A stretch of 64,000 nt of DNA from Flavipsychrobacter stenotrophus (GCF_002954265.1 NZ_PPSL01000001.1:558001-622000); one strand, 5' to 3'; counted from the first letter of the stretch, positions 42,985-52,328 are shown. Made by a program: numbers and translations. The notes: generated by a model not told the origin, from the sequence alone.

Positions 42985-44148
42985 CTACCCAATCCTCACC
43001 ACACCCGGCAACCCATCCCCATCAATGCCCGTCACCTGCACAATGCCCGGAGCCTTGCCCACTTCTATTGTGCCAACAATGTCGGCCATCTTCAATGCGC
43101 GTGCACCATTGCTGGTAGCCCATGTCAGCAGGGTTTCCCAGCCTATATGAGGGTATTGTTGGCGTATGCTATACAACTCAGACGTGATAGACAACTGATG
43201 ATTAGACGCCAGACTATCAGTGCCTATGCACAGGTTATTGCTATGCTGCATCAGCAGGTCTATATCGGGCAGGCGGTTTTCTATGTACAGGTTGGCATTG
43301 GGGCACAAGCACCACGATACGTCCGCCGATCTGCAATCAGCATAGATAATATCTTCCTCGGTGGTGTAAGTGTTGTGTACAAATACAAATGGCCTACCCG
43401 GTGTCATCCACTCCAGGTAAGATTGTATGGAAGATAACCCGGTAGGGGAGAACAGGCTGTCATCAATACCCAACCCCTTCAGCAGTTCCCTTACATCACC
43501 TTCTTTGGTCCTGTAAAACTGGCCTTCAGCCTCGCTTTCCTGGTTATGTATCGCTATCAGTCCGCCCTCATTGTGTGCATCTATCAGCCTGAACAATGCC
43601 GATGATACAGAGTACGGAGCATGAGGTGTAATACTCTGCCTCAGCACCCTTGTTTTGCTTGCTTGTGCCGAAAAAGCCTCATAGGTCTTTACCGCAAACC
43701 CGAAAGACAGTTCCGCCCTTGCTTCAGTAAACCCTATTGATTCTATGAATGTATTAAAGTGCAGTTCATCCAGTCCGCGTATATCCAGCGTGTCGGTGGT
43801 ATTGGCAATGTCACCTACAGCTACCACACCATTGTTCAGCAGTTCGTAGTATGCCTTATGCCTTGCCTCTTCCTTCTCTTCCTCGGTATGGTCGTTACGA
43901 TGACTGGTTACATTTTGCAGGAAGGGTATCAATCCCGTATGCTCCGGTATCACGCCTTTCATGTGTGATAGTTCCAGGTGGCAATGCACATTCACAAACC
44001 CCGGGCAAAGTACACCTTCATAATGTACAGTATCGGCAGTCGGCTGGGGTAGTATAGCCTGTATAGTACCATTGTCAGCCATATCCAGGGTAGTACCTAC
44101 AGGCATCCAGTTAGTACCATTATGTATTCGGGAAGCAGTAATGAACAT
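42985..44148 (-). CDS. Metal-dependent amidohydrolase (COG0402 deaminase type)
   Basis: This 387-aa TIM-barrel hydrolase has H55-x-H57 (NVHCHLELSH), the His/Gln region ITPHAPYSVS, IAIHNQES with the third metal His, and the metal Asp in GTDSLASNH. These are the ligands of the cytosine-deaminase-like amidohydrolases, which deaminate purine or thio-adenosine derivatives. Aminofutalosine deaminase of the alternative menaquinone pathway is one candidate, but no pathway gene is nearby. It is monocistronic, next to the REP-transposase region. Confidence 0.8.
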   Translation of the reverse strand: MFITASRIHNGTNWMPVGTTLDMADNGTIQAILPQPTADTVHYEGVLCPGFVNVHCHLELSHMKGVIPEHTGLIPFLQNVTSHRNDHTEEEKEEARHKAYYELLNNGVVAVGDIANTTDTLDIRGLDELHFNTFIESIGFTEARAELSFGFAVKTYEAFSAQASKTRVLRQSITPHAPYSVSSALFRLIDAHNEGGLIAIHNQESEAEGQFYRTKEGDVRELLKGLGIDDSLFSPTGLSSIQSYLEWMTPGRPFVFVHNTYTTEEDIIYADCRSADVSWCLCPNANLYIENRLPDIDLLMQHSNNLCIGTDSLASNHQLSITSELYSIRQQYPHIGWETLLTWATSNGARALKMADIVGTIEVGKAPGIVQVTGIDGDGLPGVVRIG

Positions 44149-44207
44149 TCAAGTCAAAAGTTAAAAGGGAGAACCTAACAATATTTACAGAAAATGAGCC
44201 AGCTTTA

Positions 44208-44290
44208 CACACTCTCCTCCTTTTGAAGGAGGAGTACCTGGATGTTCCCTGCTCCTTCAGCAGGAACATCTGGGGGAGGTGGTTATTTCA
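44208..44290. repeat. Cassette-like repeat with conserved ends, copy 1
   Basis: It begins ACTCTCCTCCTTTTGAAGG and ends TGGGGGAGGTGGTTA, and is 80 bp long. Inside are two hairpins: CTCCTCC/GGAGGAG and GATGTTCC/GGAACATC. A longer copy with different inner hairpins is at 57072-57166. The rest of the 300-bp space shows only AAGT-type short repeats. Confidence 0.7.
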
Positions 44291-44349
44291 CAAACCCCGA
44301 CATTAGCCCCCGCAAAGATAACCACAGAACACCCACCACCACAAACAAA

Positions 44350-44375
44350 AAATCCACAACCTCGGTTGTGGATTT
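44350..44375 (-). terminator. Terminator of the desaturase gene
   Basis: AAATCCACAACC and GGTTGTGGATTT form a 12-bp stem. On the minus strand TTTTTTG follows. Confidence 0.75.
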
Positions 44376-44443
44376 CAAATAGTATTTTCTTCTCAAAAGT
44401 GAGATAATTGCATTATCTACTTTTAGGTTCTCACTTTTGACTT

Positions 44444-45451
44444 TTAACTTACTTCAGCATATAGCTCATCAAACCCTATCATCTTATCCTGTTCCGGATC
44501 CCATGCCTTCAACTTCAGGCAGGCAATGATCTCTGATGGAGTTAGTCTTGTAGTCTTGGCTTGCTGTAGCTCCGGTATCTTGGCCATAGCTTCCGGCAGA
44601 CGGTAGAATGGTATCTTGGAGTTAAGGTGGTGAATATGGTGGAAACCAATGTTAGCCGTTACCCACTGCATAAACGGATTCATAGGCATATAGCTCGATG
44701 ATTCCAGTGCGGCATTTACATAGTTCCAGTCTACATTATTTCTGAACCGTACACCGGGGAAATTATGTTGCGCATAAAACAGGTAAGAACCGAGCATATG
44801 CGAAATAAAGAACGGTATGAAGAAGGTAAGGAACCACGTTAACCAGCCAAAATGCACGAACAGGAATACTGCCAGAGATACATGCACTATCACTACGACC
44901 AGTGAATCCCAGTGCTTGCGGAAGTTGCTCATAAAGCTCTGTATGCACATACCATAAAGGAATGTAGTAAAGTAAGCCAGGAACATATTCAACGGATGAC
45001 GCACTGCCAGGTAGTAAAATTTATCTTCTTTATTGGCCTCCATAAACTTCTGGCGGGTCATAATAGGGAAGGAGCCTATACTGGCACTATACAGCTTCGC
45101 ATTATTGTTATGGTGATGGTCGTGCGATCTTTTCCATATGCTGGGCGGGGTGATCATATACACACCAAACAGCGTGAACAATACATTGGCAAAATAAGAA
45201 TTACGCAGTATAGTGTGGTGCTGGTAATCGTGGAAAATGATGAAGACACGCGCCAGCATCAGGGCGCTGAATATGCTGCACAATATCCTGCCGTAGATAG
45301 GGGGTATGCCGCCTATTACCGGAAAGTATATGGTACCCAATAAAGATGCGATCAACAAACAAAAGGAGGTCAGCGTTGTGTACCAGCTTTTCCAGCGAAT
45401 CTCTTTAGCAAATGGTTTCGTTGCTAAAATCAGTTCTTTGCCACTGAGCAT
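44444..45451 (-). CDS. Fatty acid desaturase
   Basis: This 335-aa membrane di-iron desaturase has the His boxes FHDYQHH (about 93-99), RSHDHHH (about 129-135) and FHHIHH (about 277-282). Several hydrophobic segments lie between them (LLIASLLGTIYFPVIGG, FVHFGWLTWFLTFFIPFF). The box spacing fits acyl-lipid or acyl-CoA desaturases that adjust membrane fluidity. It is not closely related by eye to the desaturase at 12222. Two perfect -7 elements (45512-45505 and 45537-45530) lie upstream. Confidence 0.88.
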   Translation of the reverse strand: MLSGKELILATKPFAKEIRWKSWYTTLTSFCLLIASLLGTIYFPVIGGIPPIYGRILCSIFSALMLARVFIIFHDYQHHTILRNSYFANVLFTLFGVYMITPPSIWKRSHDHHHNNNAKLYSASIGSFPIMTRQKFMEANKEDKFYYLAVRHPLNMFLAYFTTFLYGMCIQSFMSNFRKHWDSLVVVIVHVSLAVFLFVHFGWLTWFLTFFIPFFISHMLGSYLFYAQHNFPGVRFRNNVDWNYVNAALESSSYMPMNPFMQWVTANIGFHHIHHLNSKIPFYRLPEAMAKIPELQQAKTTRLTPSEIIACLKLKAWDPEQDKMIGFDELYAEVS

Positions 45452-45504
45452 TTTTGAGGTTTAGCTTATTTTATGGTTGAAATATATCAATAAAGATCGG
45501 GAGC

Positions 45505-45537
45505 AAAAATACATTCTTACCCGTAAGACAAAGATAT
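45505..45537 (-). promoter_or_regulatory. Two -7 promoter elements of the desaturase gene
   Basis: TATTTTTG (45512-45505) and TATCTTTG (45537-45530), both exact TAnnTTTG matches, 53 and 78 bp from the start. Confidence 0.5.
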
Positions 45538-45651
45538 GATTTCCTTGCTAAGGTTGGTGTATTGTGAATGTATAATATTTAATACTTTCTGTTAAATACC
45601 GTCATGTATATCAGGTCGATATAAAGGTGATAATAACCTTAAAAAACCTGT

Positions 45652-45698
45652 AAAATTCAAAAGCCGCTCCATATTATACGGGGCGGCTTTTGAATTTT
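45652..45698 (-). terminator. Terminator of the exb/tonB operon
   Basis: TTCAAAAGCCGC and GCGGCTTTTGAA pair with a nearly complete extended stem around ATATTATAC, followed by TTTTA on the minus strand. Confidence 0.75.
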
Positions 45699-45713
45699 TA
45701 ACTTACAGATCTA

Positions 45714-46502
45714 TTAATCGAGCTTGAATGCGATAGGCTGAGTATAATAAACCTTTACCGGCTTACCATTCTGCTTACCTGGTTTCCATTTTTTCATTGC
45801 CATGATAACGCGTTTTGCTTCCTCATCACAACCTGCGCCAATACCGCGAAGTATTTTCACATCCGAAATAGAACCATCTTCATTTACTACAAACTGAACG
45901 GCTACACGGCCCTGTACACCTGCTTCTCTCGCATTATCAGGATAACGGGTGTTTTCAGCCAGATATTTCTGAATATCGTAGTCTGGTGTGGGCATCTGCT
46001 CCACAAACTGATAAACCTGTGGTGGTGGCGGTGCTGCAACAACCCCGGTTCCAGATGGTGCCATACCCGGATCGATTCCGTTCGGATCACCCTTTTCGTC
46101 CTTAGGACCAGCTGCGGTGATCTCCTTCTGTGGCGGCGGAACTTCAGTTTCCTTTACTTCCTCATCTTTCTTAATTACAGGAGGAGTAAATTTCACCGTT
46201 GGCTTCACCGGTGGTGGTGGTGGCGGCGGTGGCGGTGGTGGCGGCTTCTTAGGGTCAATTGGCGGCGGATCGGCAAGCGTTACCTGCTTCATTATCGCAA
46301 CAGGTTTCTTTTCGATCTTATTCAGCATGCTACTTACAACACCATAGCCTGCTGAGGCAACAGCCACTCCAACTAACACCAATAAAGACCTACCTATACG
46401 TTTAGTATAATTTTTGCGCAACTCGTACCCTCCGTACTGTTTATTACGGCCCTCATAAATGATATCGAGGTAGTCGCTGGTTAGAATTTTATTGATATCC
46501 AT
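45714..46502 (-). CDS. tonB: TonB energy-transducing protein
   Basis: TonB passes the proton-motive-force energy of ExbB/ExbD to outer-membrane receptors. The 262-aa protein has an N-terminal membrane anchor (LLVLVGVAVASAGYGVVSS). A periplasmic spacer with about twelve consecutive prolines follows, and then the TonB C-terminal domain (about 175-260) with GRVAVQFVVNEDGSISDV, MKKWKPGKQNGKPVKVYYTQ and PIAFKL. It is the last gene of the exbB-exbD-exbD-tonB operon and lies 97 bp after the second exbD gene. Confidence 0.95.
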   Translation of the reverse strand: MDINKILTSDYLDIIYEGRNKQYGGYELRKNYTKRIGRSLLVLVGVAVASAGYGVVSSMLNKIEKKPVAIMKQVTLADPPPIDPKKPPPPPPPPPPPPVKPTVKFTPPVIKKDEEVKETEVPPPQKEITAAGPKDEKGDPNGIDPGMAPSGTGVVAAPPPPQVYQFVEQMPTPDYDIQKYLAENTRYPDNAREAGVQGRVAVQFVVNEDGSISDVKILRGIGAGCDEEAKRVIMAMKKWKPGKQNGKPVKVYYTQPIAFKLD

Positions 46503-46599
46503 TATTAACTTTTTTTGGTTGTCCCGTCATCAGGCGGGAGTGTCCTTGTTTCTTAATGTCAAATACAGCGGGCTTCACAGTCTGCTGCAAAAAGCCGTA

Positions 46600-47193
46600 T
46601 TACTTACCGCCGTTAGCTGCTACAGTCGCTGCTATATTTTCCAGTTCCACAGGAGAGATGTCAATGATAGCGTAAACCTTCACACCATTTATAGTCATTT
46701 CATCCAGTATGTTCACCAGGTCGCTGTAAGTACTTGTGCTATCCGGCTTTATAAGAATAGTAGCTTCGTCCTTCGCAGTAAGTGCCTGCTGGCGCTTCAG
46801 GTCATCAACCATTTTCTTCTTGTTGATGATCACATCGCGGATACCATCTTTCTGCTTGAACCCTGTTACCTTATATTCTGGTGGCTTATTCGGATCATCT
46901 CCTATGCCCTCATAATAATAAAGTCTGTGATTCTTGCTGAGTAGAATGGTAAGGGCAACACTGTTTTTGATCTTGTTCTTGTCCTCATCCTTCATCAGGG
47001 GATCCTTATACGGCATATTGATCTCCATTGTTTTAGGCTTGGCAAGCGTTGTTGTGAACATAAAGAATGTTATCAACAGAAAGCCAAGGTCCACCATTGG
47101 TGTAAGATCGATACGAGTACTTAGTTTTTTCGCCTTTTTGACGCCGGGGCCCTTTTTATGCCCCCCGCCGGACGAGGTATCTAATTCTGCCAT
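46600..47193 (-). CDS. exbD: ExbD/TolR-type biopolymer transport protein (second copy)
   Basis: ExbD forms the proton-conducting motor with ExbB. This 197-aa protein has one N-terminal transmembrane helix containing the proton-carrying Asp (RIDLTPMVDLGFLLITFFMF) and a periplasmic C-terminal domain ending with INGVKVYAIIDISP. It lies between the other exbD and tonB. The presence of two exbD copies fits the Bacteroidota pattern of heterodimeric ExbD pairs. Confidence 0.93.
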   Translation of the reverse strand: MAELDTSSGGGHKKGPGVKKAKKLSTRIDLTPMVDLGFLLITFFMFTTTLAKPKTMEINMPYKDPLMKDEDKNKIKNSVALTILLSKNHRLYYYEGIGDDPNKPPEYKVTGFKQKDGIRDVIINKKKMVDDLKRQQALTAKDEATILIKPDSTSTYSDLVNILDEMTINGVKVYAIIDISPVELENIAATVAANGGK

Positions 47194-47240
47194 ATCAAAT
47201 TATTTTGATCTTTAAAGTTAGTTTACGATAACAACCTTTG

Positions 47241-47909
47241 TTACTTGTCACCGTCTGCCCTTGGTGCATTAGCCTCTGCATAAGCAGCAGTGCCCGCAGG
47301 AATGGACTTCAGATTAGTAATAAGGTTGAACTTGAATATTTTTCCTGCTTCCAGTGTCTTGATGATCTTAGAAACATTAGGGTAAGAAGCGTCTCCATCT
47401 GCTTTGATACAGATACGGAGCATAGGATTGGTATTCCTTGCACTTTCTATCCATGAATCCAATTCATTTGTTGGCACATGTATAACCGAATCAACCGGTA
47501 TACCTGGTGTAACCAGATCCATAGCTTTCTGCTGCTCGGGAGTAGAAGAAAGGTATTGTTTGATCTGTGACAATGGTACACCTACCGATGCACCAAGCGC
47601 GAATGACTTCTTTTCTGCTTCAGATAATTTCAACTGGCGTGCTGCGTCGATATCTTCTATCAGTGCTTTACGTTTCAGCTTATTATCAATAGCGAAGAAT
47701 ATCCTGCCCTTAGCATCAACAGTCAGCAACATGATATCTTTATCCGGAAGTGGAATAGACGAGATCGAAGATGGGGTTTTCACCACTACCGGTTCTTCGG
47801 GCTTGAACTTTGTTGCAAGCATAAAGAACGTAAGAAGCAAAAAGGCCACATCGCACATAGCCGTCATGTCTATGTTTGTACTTTTCCGTGGTATTTTAGC
47901 GTGAGGCAT
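47241..47909 (-). CDS. exbD: ExbD/TolR-type biopolymer transport protein (first copy)
   Basis: This 222-aa ExbD homologue has the transmembrane helix with the proton-carrying Asp in STNIDMTAMCDVAFLLLTFF. A 150-residue periplasmic domain with an extra insertion (about 110-150) makes it longer than the neighbouring copy. It is 85 bp downstream of exbB and 47 bp upstream of the second exbD. The two ExbD proteins differ mainly in the periplasmic part, so they may sense different partners. Confidence 0.92.
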   Translation of the reverse strand: MPHAKIPRKSTNIDMTAMCDVAFLLLTFFMLATKFKPEEPVVVKTPSSISSIPLPDKDIMLLTVDAKGRIFFAIDNKLKRKALIEDIDAARQLKLSEAEKKSFALGASVGVPLSQIKQYLSSTPEQQKAMDLVTPGIPVDSVIHVPTNELDSWIESARNTNPMLRICIKADGDASYPNVSKIIKTLEAGKIFKFNLITNLKSIPAGTAAYAEANAPRADGDK

Positions 47910-47994
47910 TATATATTATCTTCTAATGTTAAACAAATAAGACGCAGGATGTTTGAAAATCCACAACTCCCTTTTAAATATTTTTATTTAAAAA

Positions 47995-48846
47995 TCATTT
48001 GTAGTTAGAAGCGAAGCTCTGAGTCAAAGTGAAACCACTTTCATCAATGCTGTATGTAATACCGTCGATCAAAGTTGTAAAGAAGTTATACGCGATGATA
48101 GCGAAGAATGAAGTACTGATACCTAATGCTGTATTGATCAAGGCTTCAGAGATACCATTTGCCAACGCACCTGCATCAGGAGCACCTGCCTGGCCCATTG
48201 CCTGGAATGAACGGATCATACCCAATACCGTACCGAACAGACCCAATAGGGTAGCGCAAGAAGATATTGTTGACAAGAACACAAGATTCTTTTCCAGCAT
48301 CGGCAATTCCAATGAAGTTGCTTCTTCTATTTCTTTCTGGATACCTGCAAGCTTCTGGTCAGTATCAAGTTCACCCGCGTGAACCATTTCTTCATACTTA
48401 ACCAATCCTGCACGCATTACATTACCAACAGATCCAGCCTGCTTGTCGCACTCAGCGATAGCTGCCTGTACATTCTTGTTAGCCAGGTGATACTGCACTT
48501 TACGTACAAACTCACCACCATCAATTTTGCCCTTAGCCTTAACAATGGTCAACGCGCGCTCTATAATAAAGCTGATCAGCGTGAGCAATGTTCCCATCAG
48601 AATAGGTACTACAAAACCACCCTGGTACATGGTGCCCATGATGTTTCCTGGTTTCGCCTTCTCTCTTGCTTCTCCATCCACAAAATTCGAAGGACTTCCT
48701 AAAACGAATTTCCAAATTACATAACCGGCGATAACACATGCCACAACTACTAACAGGTTAGTCAAAAAGTTGTTGGTGTTTTTTGGTTTGCCTGCGCGAT
48801 TTCCTTGACTAGCTGGTTTTGGCGCTGCCGTTTTTACATCTGACAT
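47995..48846 (-). CDS. exbB: MotA/TolQ/ExbB proton channel protein
   Basis: ExbB is the pentameric inner-membrane scaffold of the TonB motor. The 283-aa protein has an N-terminal extra hydrophobic segment (FLTNLLVVVACVIAGYVIWKF). The canonical three-helix layout follows (VPILMGTLLTLISFIIERALT, NLVFLSTISSCATLLGLFGTVLGMI, FFAIIAYNFF). It is the first gene of the operon. A textbook promoter, TTG-N19-TATCTTTG, is at 48949-48920, 73 bp before the start. Confidence 0.94.
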   Translation of the reverse strand: MSDVKTAAPKPASQGNRAGKPKNTNNFLTNLLVVVACVIAGYVIWKFVLGSPSNFVDGEAREKAKPGNIMGTMYQGGFVVPILMGTLLTLISFIIERALTIVKAKGKIDGGEFVRKVQYHLANKNVQAAIAECDKQAGSVGNVMRAGLVKYEEMVHAGELDTDQKLAGIQKEIEEATSLELPMLEKNLVFLSTISSCATLLGLFGTVLGMIRSFQAMGQAGAPDAGALANGISEALINTALGISTSFFAIIAYNFFTTLIDGITYSIDESGFTLTQSFASNYK

Positions 48847-48919
48847 AATGCTGTTTTTTTTTGTTTTTAGTTCTGAAAATTGGTTAAAGAAAATTGATAA
48901 AAAAATTAGTGTGTCGTTG

Positions 48920-48949
48920 CAAAGATATAGGTCAAGTCGAAAAAAACAA
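48920..48949 (-). promoter_or_regulatory. Promoter of the exb/tonB operon
   Basis: On the minus strand TTG (48949-48947) is followed 19 bp later by TATCTTTG (48927-48920). Both elements and the spacing match the Bacteroidota consensus. Confidence 0.75.
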
Positions 48950-49185
48950 TTTTGGTCAAAAAATAATTTTCAACTGCTACATAAGTCTATGCTTAATTGG
49001 TCTAACTTACTGGAAATTACAATGTTTTACTCCTGTTCTTTACTACAAAATCGTGCCAAATGGTAACAAAAAATTAAAGAACAAGAAACTTCTGGAGAGC
49101 CGAAGAAAGAGATACTTCGTGGTGGTTATTTCAGAAACGAAAGGTAGAAATAATTATTGTCCCAAAAAGATCTGTTAGGATATTT

Positions 49186-49638
49186 TTAACAAAAAAGTTT
49201 GCATGGTGTAGTACTATTGCTTACAAGGTAAGGGGTTGGGTCCTTTTTATGCGTCGGCAGCTGTTCTCTCTTTTTCGACATGTCAAATCCCGCTTCATAA
49301 AGACATGCAAGTAACTCTTGCTTATTAGATACACTCAGTTTTTCATAAAGGTATTTCAGGTGAATGTTTATGGTGCATTCGCACACATTCAGTTCACCTG
49401 CTATTTGTTTTATGGCATAATGCCTGCATAGTAAATGCATTACTTCCAATTCTTTTTGCGAAAATATACATATACCATGTCTGCGTTTACGGCTTTTCAG
49501 CATGGTGTTCAGTTCCCTGCTAAGATCTTGCGGATAGCAGCTATAGCCATCATGCACTAATGCAAGGTTTTCTAAAAGTGTCTCCTTTTTGCTTGATAGG
49601 CTGGTATATCCTTGCGCGCCATAGTACATCATCAGCAT
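49186..49638 (-). pseudogene. LuxR-type regulator, C-terminal (HTH) part, out of frame with its receiver
   Basis: The frame from the ATG at 49638 gives LMLMMYYGAQGYTSL, the last part of a receiver domain. The LuxR HTH follows (FSQKELEVMHLLCRHYAIKQ, then LKYLYEKLSVSNKQELL). It overlaps the receiver-coding frame (49550-49912) in a different phase. Removing one G from the GTGGGCCC run near 49641-49647 would join the two into one protein of about 240 aa. As it stands this may be made as a 150-aa HTH protein, or the gene may be dead. Confidence 0.8.
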
Positions 49639-49912
49639 AAGGGCCCACGGGACTTTGCAGCGATGTAAGTACTATAGTTTTCAACTGTGGCCAGCGGGTA
49701 TTTATCTGCTGCATGGTGTTGTAGCCGTCTATCCCTTCAGGCCTGGCACCTATTATACACAAGTCGGGGAGGGTGGTGCTTTGCTGTAATTGTTGAATAA
49801 GGTCGTTGCCCGATGAGGAGCGAATGGCTATTTTGTAAATACCCGAGGCTTCTAAAAGCCCCGCAATGCCCGCAAGCGTAAGGGCTTGGCATGCCATAGC
49901 AATGATGGTCAT
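49550..49912 (-). pseudogene. LuxR-type regulator, N-terminal (receiver) part, frameshifted
   Basis: Residues 1-88 follow the receiver fold (MTIIAMACQALTLAGIAGLL, then CIIGARPEGIDGYNTM, TIVLTSL) until the frameshift, after which 30 residues are unrelated and end in a stop. The phospho-acceptor Asp of normal receivers is missing: CIIGARPEGIDG replaces the usual LLDxxMPxxDG, and the acidic pair near the N-terminus is also absent. So even the undamaged form would probably not use phosphorylation. It is divergent from the 691-aa protein gene at 50115 and may have controlled it. Confidence 0.8.
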
Positions 49913-50055
49913 AGTAATAGTTTGTTTTCAGGTAAATGATTTAGTGCTTTAGAATAGCTAAGATATTGTTTTTCTTTTGGCTATACAAGTTATTGGTAAA
50001 TAATAAATTGTTAATGAAAATATACAAAAAACTATAGAAAATAGGAATAGTAAGA

Positions 50056-50103
50056 TTTTAGGTGACCCCTACTTTAGCCGTGTAAAAAATTATTCACCTA
50101 AAA
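50056..50103. repeat. 10-bp inverted repeat in front of the 691-aa protein gene
   Basis: TTTTAGGTGA (50056-50065) and TCACCTAAAA (50094-50103) are exact reverse complements, ending 11 bp before the ATG. It could form a leader stem or be a regulator site. Confidence 0.5.
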
Positions 50104-50114
50104 CTTTTAAAATT

Positions 50115-52190
50115 ATGCCGGGTCCAATATTGCCTACCCCCGTCTCCTTCGACGAGACCATTCAAAACCTCAAATCGCTGCAGGACTCTTTTAAGCCCGA
50201 TATCTGCACCAACAAAGAGCCGCTTATAGATTTCGCCAAGACCGGTACTTCGCCGGTACTCGATTTTAATATGCCGCAGTCTACTGCCTTTGTGTCTTAT
50301 GGACGTATTAATGTGCCGATAGACGAAAAGTGGTTTAAGCCCTTTGCGTTGAAGGCACCGACAAACAATTATTACAACGTCATACAGAATATGACCACCG
50401 ATCAGGCCAATACGCTGTTCCACAGCAATGTTGTAGCACCCTCGGCGGCAACGGGCATATACTTGGCTACCCTTCCCGGGAAGCCTGAACACTACTATGC
50501 TACTACCGACATTAACAGACTAAAAAACGACCAACCGGTAGCCAGCCAGGCGGCGGCTTTTGGTGGTGGCGGCGGCCAGGCTACGGCGCCGCAATTTAAC
50601 GTTGGCAATATGAATTTTGCTACCGCACAGCCTGTTGCTGTGTCTGCGGCGCCACGCATATCTCAGATGGCCGAGCTAGCTAAGCAGGGCGGGCTGCGCC
50701 CGGTAATGATGACACGGTTAAACAACAGAGCACCGGTTACCAGGTATGTGGCTAAGCCGCCCGAGCCGCACCCAAGGATAGTGGTGATAGAGGAATACAC
50801 TACATCCTCTTTTCTGGGCAATTATGGCGCGGGCAAGGTGGTAAAAACCCTCTCGCTGATGCCGGGTGAGCGCACCACTATAAGTGTACGCACCTATAAA
50901 GACATGGTAAGCACGCGCGAAAGTGCACAGAACGTGCTGGACAGCCTATCTGACAGCAGTGCTACCGAGCTGGATAACCTGATGCAGAAAGAACAGGGGG
51001 ATATGACCTCTTCATCCGACACGTCGGGAAGTTCGAGCGCAGCCTTCAGTACCCATACCGATGCGCAGAATTCATCAAAGTCGTTCAACCTCAGCCTTAG
51101 TCTGGGATTTCCGGGTGTAGGCGTTGGTGGTGGCTACGGGCAGAGCAGTACCGATGCATCTAGCAATGCCAGCGGCTGGAACAATAACAACAGTTATGGT
51201 CATACCGGTGCCAGAAGCTCTAATGTAAATACCATAAATAGTGCGCTCAATAAGCATGTAATATCCAGCAATAGCAACAGGCAGATCAATGTAAATACTT
51301 CCACATCAGACAGCACCCGCAGTGGCGAAGAAGACACTACGGTGCGCGAGCTGGTGAACTACAATAAGAGCCGCGTACTCAACTTTATGTGGCGTCAGCT
51401 GCTGCAGGAGTATACAGTTATAACGGCTTTGACTAACCTTAAGTTTGCCTATACAAACGGCTACCCCGAGACATACACGGTTGTAGACCTCAACAACCTC
51501 GAGAATATGATCAAAGATCTTATTGCCGATGGTCCAGATCCGCTAAAGCCCGAGGAATACAGAGATGCCCTAAGGTGCGCCCTGCTGCGTAACTATTGCG
51601 TGGTAATGGACTATAAAGATGAAGTACAAACCTTCCTGGACTGTGTAGAGGTAGGAGTAGGTGGCTGCATGACAACGTGGTTCCCCACAATGGTATGCCC
51701 CGAGACCATAGAGCGCTACTGGCGCATACCTTTTAACCTGGAGCAGACGTATGTGCCACCTCTGGGCAACAGCATAACCGTAAAAGGCATAATACTATCG
51801 GTAGAGAAGCAAACCCTGCAGACCTCATCGCTCATAGCCGATGCATTGCTGGGCCGTGGTGAAGCACTCGACTGCTTTAACCAGAAAGCACAGGATGCTG
51901 AGAGCATGGCATCACTTATTAATAATATGGCAGCTATACAGAGCGTTCAGAACAGCATACAGCAAAGCTCTGTAGACCTTGACATGGCGGCTCAACAGCT
52001 GGAAATAGGTGATAAGACTATAGACAAGATGCAGGTAGATATGGATGTGATCAAGCAGCAGATTGATGTTATCACTTCTGTTAACGTTCCTTCAGATCAG
52101 GCCGCCAACTACAAAAAGGTGTTTGGCAGTTGCTGCCCTACGCCACAGTACACCGGTGGCTGCGGCTGCGGATGTGATGATAAATGCTGA
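50115..52190 (+). CDS. Large Ser/Asn/Gly-rich protein with Cys-rich tail, first gene of the accessory locus
   Basis: I do not recognise this 691-aa protein. It has no signal peptide. A proline/alanine-rich first third leads to a conserved-looking block (RIVVIEEYTTSSFLG, KTLSLMPGERTTISVRTYKD) and a strongly Ser/Asn-rich middle (about 290-410). A helical part follows (NFMWRQLLQEYTVITALTN), then a long amphipathic region and a C-terminal tail with Cys clusters (GSCCPTP, GGCGCGCDDKC) that may bind metal. It has its own terminator at 52293-52328. Its position ahead of the effector-like genes suggests a structural or delivery role, which is inference. Confidence 0.75.
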   Translation: MPGPILPTPVSFDETIQNLKSLQDSFKPDICTNKEPLIDFAKTGTSPVLDFNMPQSTAFVSYGRINVPIDEKWFKPFALKAPTNNYYNVIQNMTTDQANTLFHSNVVAPSAATGIYLATLPGKPEHYYATTDINRLKNDQPVASQAAAFGGGGGQATAPQFNVGNMNFATAQPVAVSAAPRISQMAELAKQGGLRPVMMTRLNNRAPVTRYVAKPPEPHPRIVVIEEYTTSSFLGNYGAGKVVKTLSLMPGERTTISVRTYKDMVSTRESAQNVLDSLSDSSATELDNLMQKEQGDMTSSSDTSGSSSAAFSTHTDAQNSSKSFNLSLSLGFPGVGVGGGYGQSSTDASSNASGWNNNNSYGHTGARSSNVNTINSALNKHVISSNSNRQINVNTSTSDSTRSGEEDTTVRELVNYNKSRVLNFMWRQLLQEYTVITALTNLKFAYTNGYPETYTVVDLNNLENMIKDLIADGPDPLKPEEYRDALRCALLRNYCVVMDYKDEVQTFLDCVEVGVGGCMTTWFPTMVCPETIERYWRIPFNLEQTYVPPLGNSITVKGIILSVEKQTLQTSSLIADALLGRGEALDCFNQKAQDAESMASLINNMAAIQSVQNSIQQSSVDLDMAAQQLEIGDKTIDKMQVDMDVIKQQIDVITSVNVPSDQAANYKKVFGSCCPTPQYTGGCGCGCDDKC

Positions 52191-52201
52191 GTTTAAGAAG
52201 G

Positions 52202-52252
52202 CCTCACCCCAACCCTGGTTCGACAAGAGCTCACCATGACAAGGGAGATGGA
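52202..52252. repeat. CCTCACCCC...AGGGAGATG repeat, diverged copy
   Basis: GGCCTCACCCCAACCCTGG, then TTCGACAAGAGCTC and AAGGGAGATGGAGATG. It shares its two ends with the element at 19908-19942. The GACAAGAG part recalls the 22-bp element at 4152 and 7148. Confidence 0.35.
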
Positions 52253-52292
52253 GATGATATGAGCGCATCAACAAACTCGATAGTACAATTTC

Positions 52293-52328
52293 CTTCCTGT
52301 CCTGCATTGTGCAGGGCAGGAAGTTTTT
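52293..52328 (+). terminator. Terminator of the 691-aa protein gene
   Basis: CTTCCTGTCCTGC and GCAGGGCAGGAAG form a 13-bp stem (one G-T pair) with loop ATTGT, followed by TTTTT. Confidence 0.8.
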
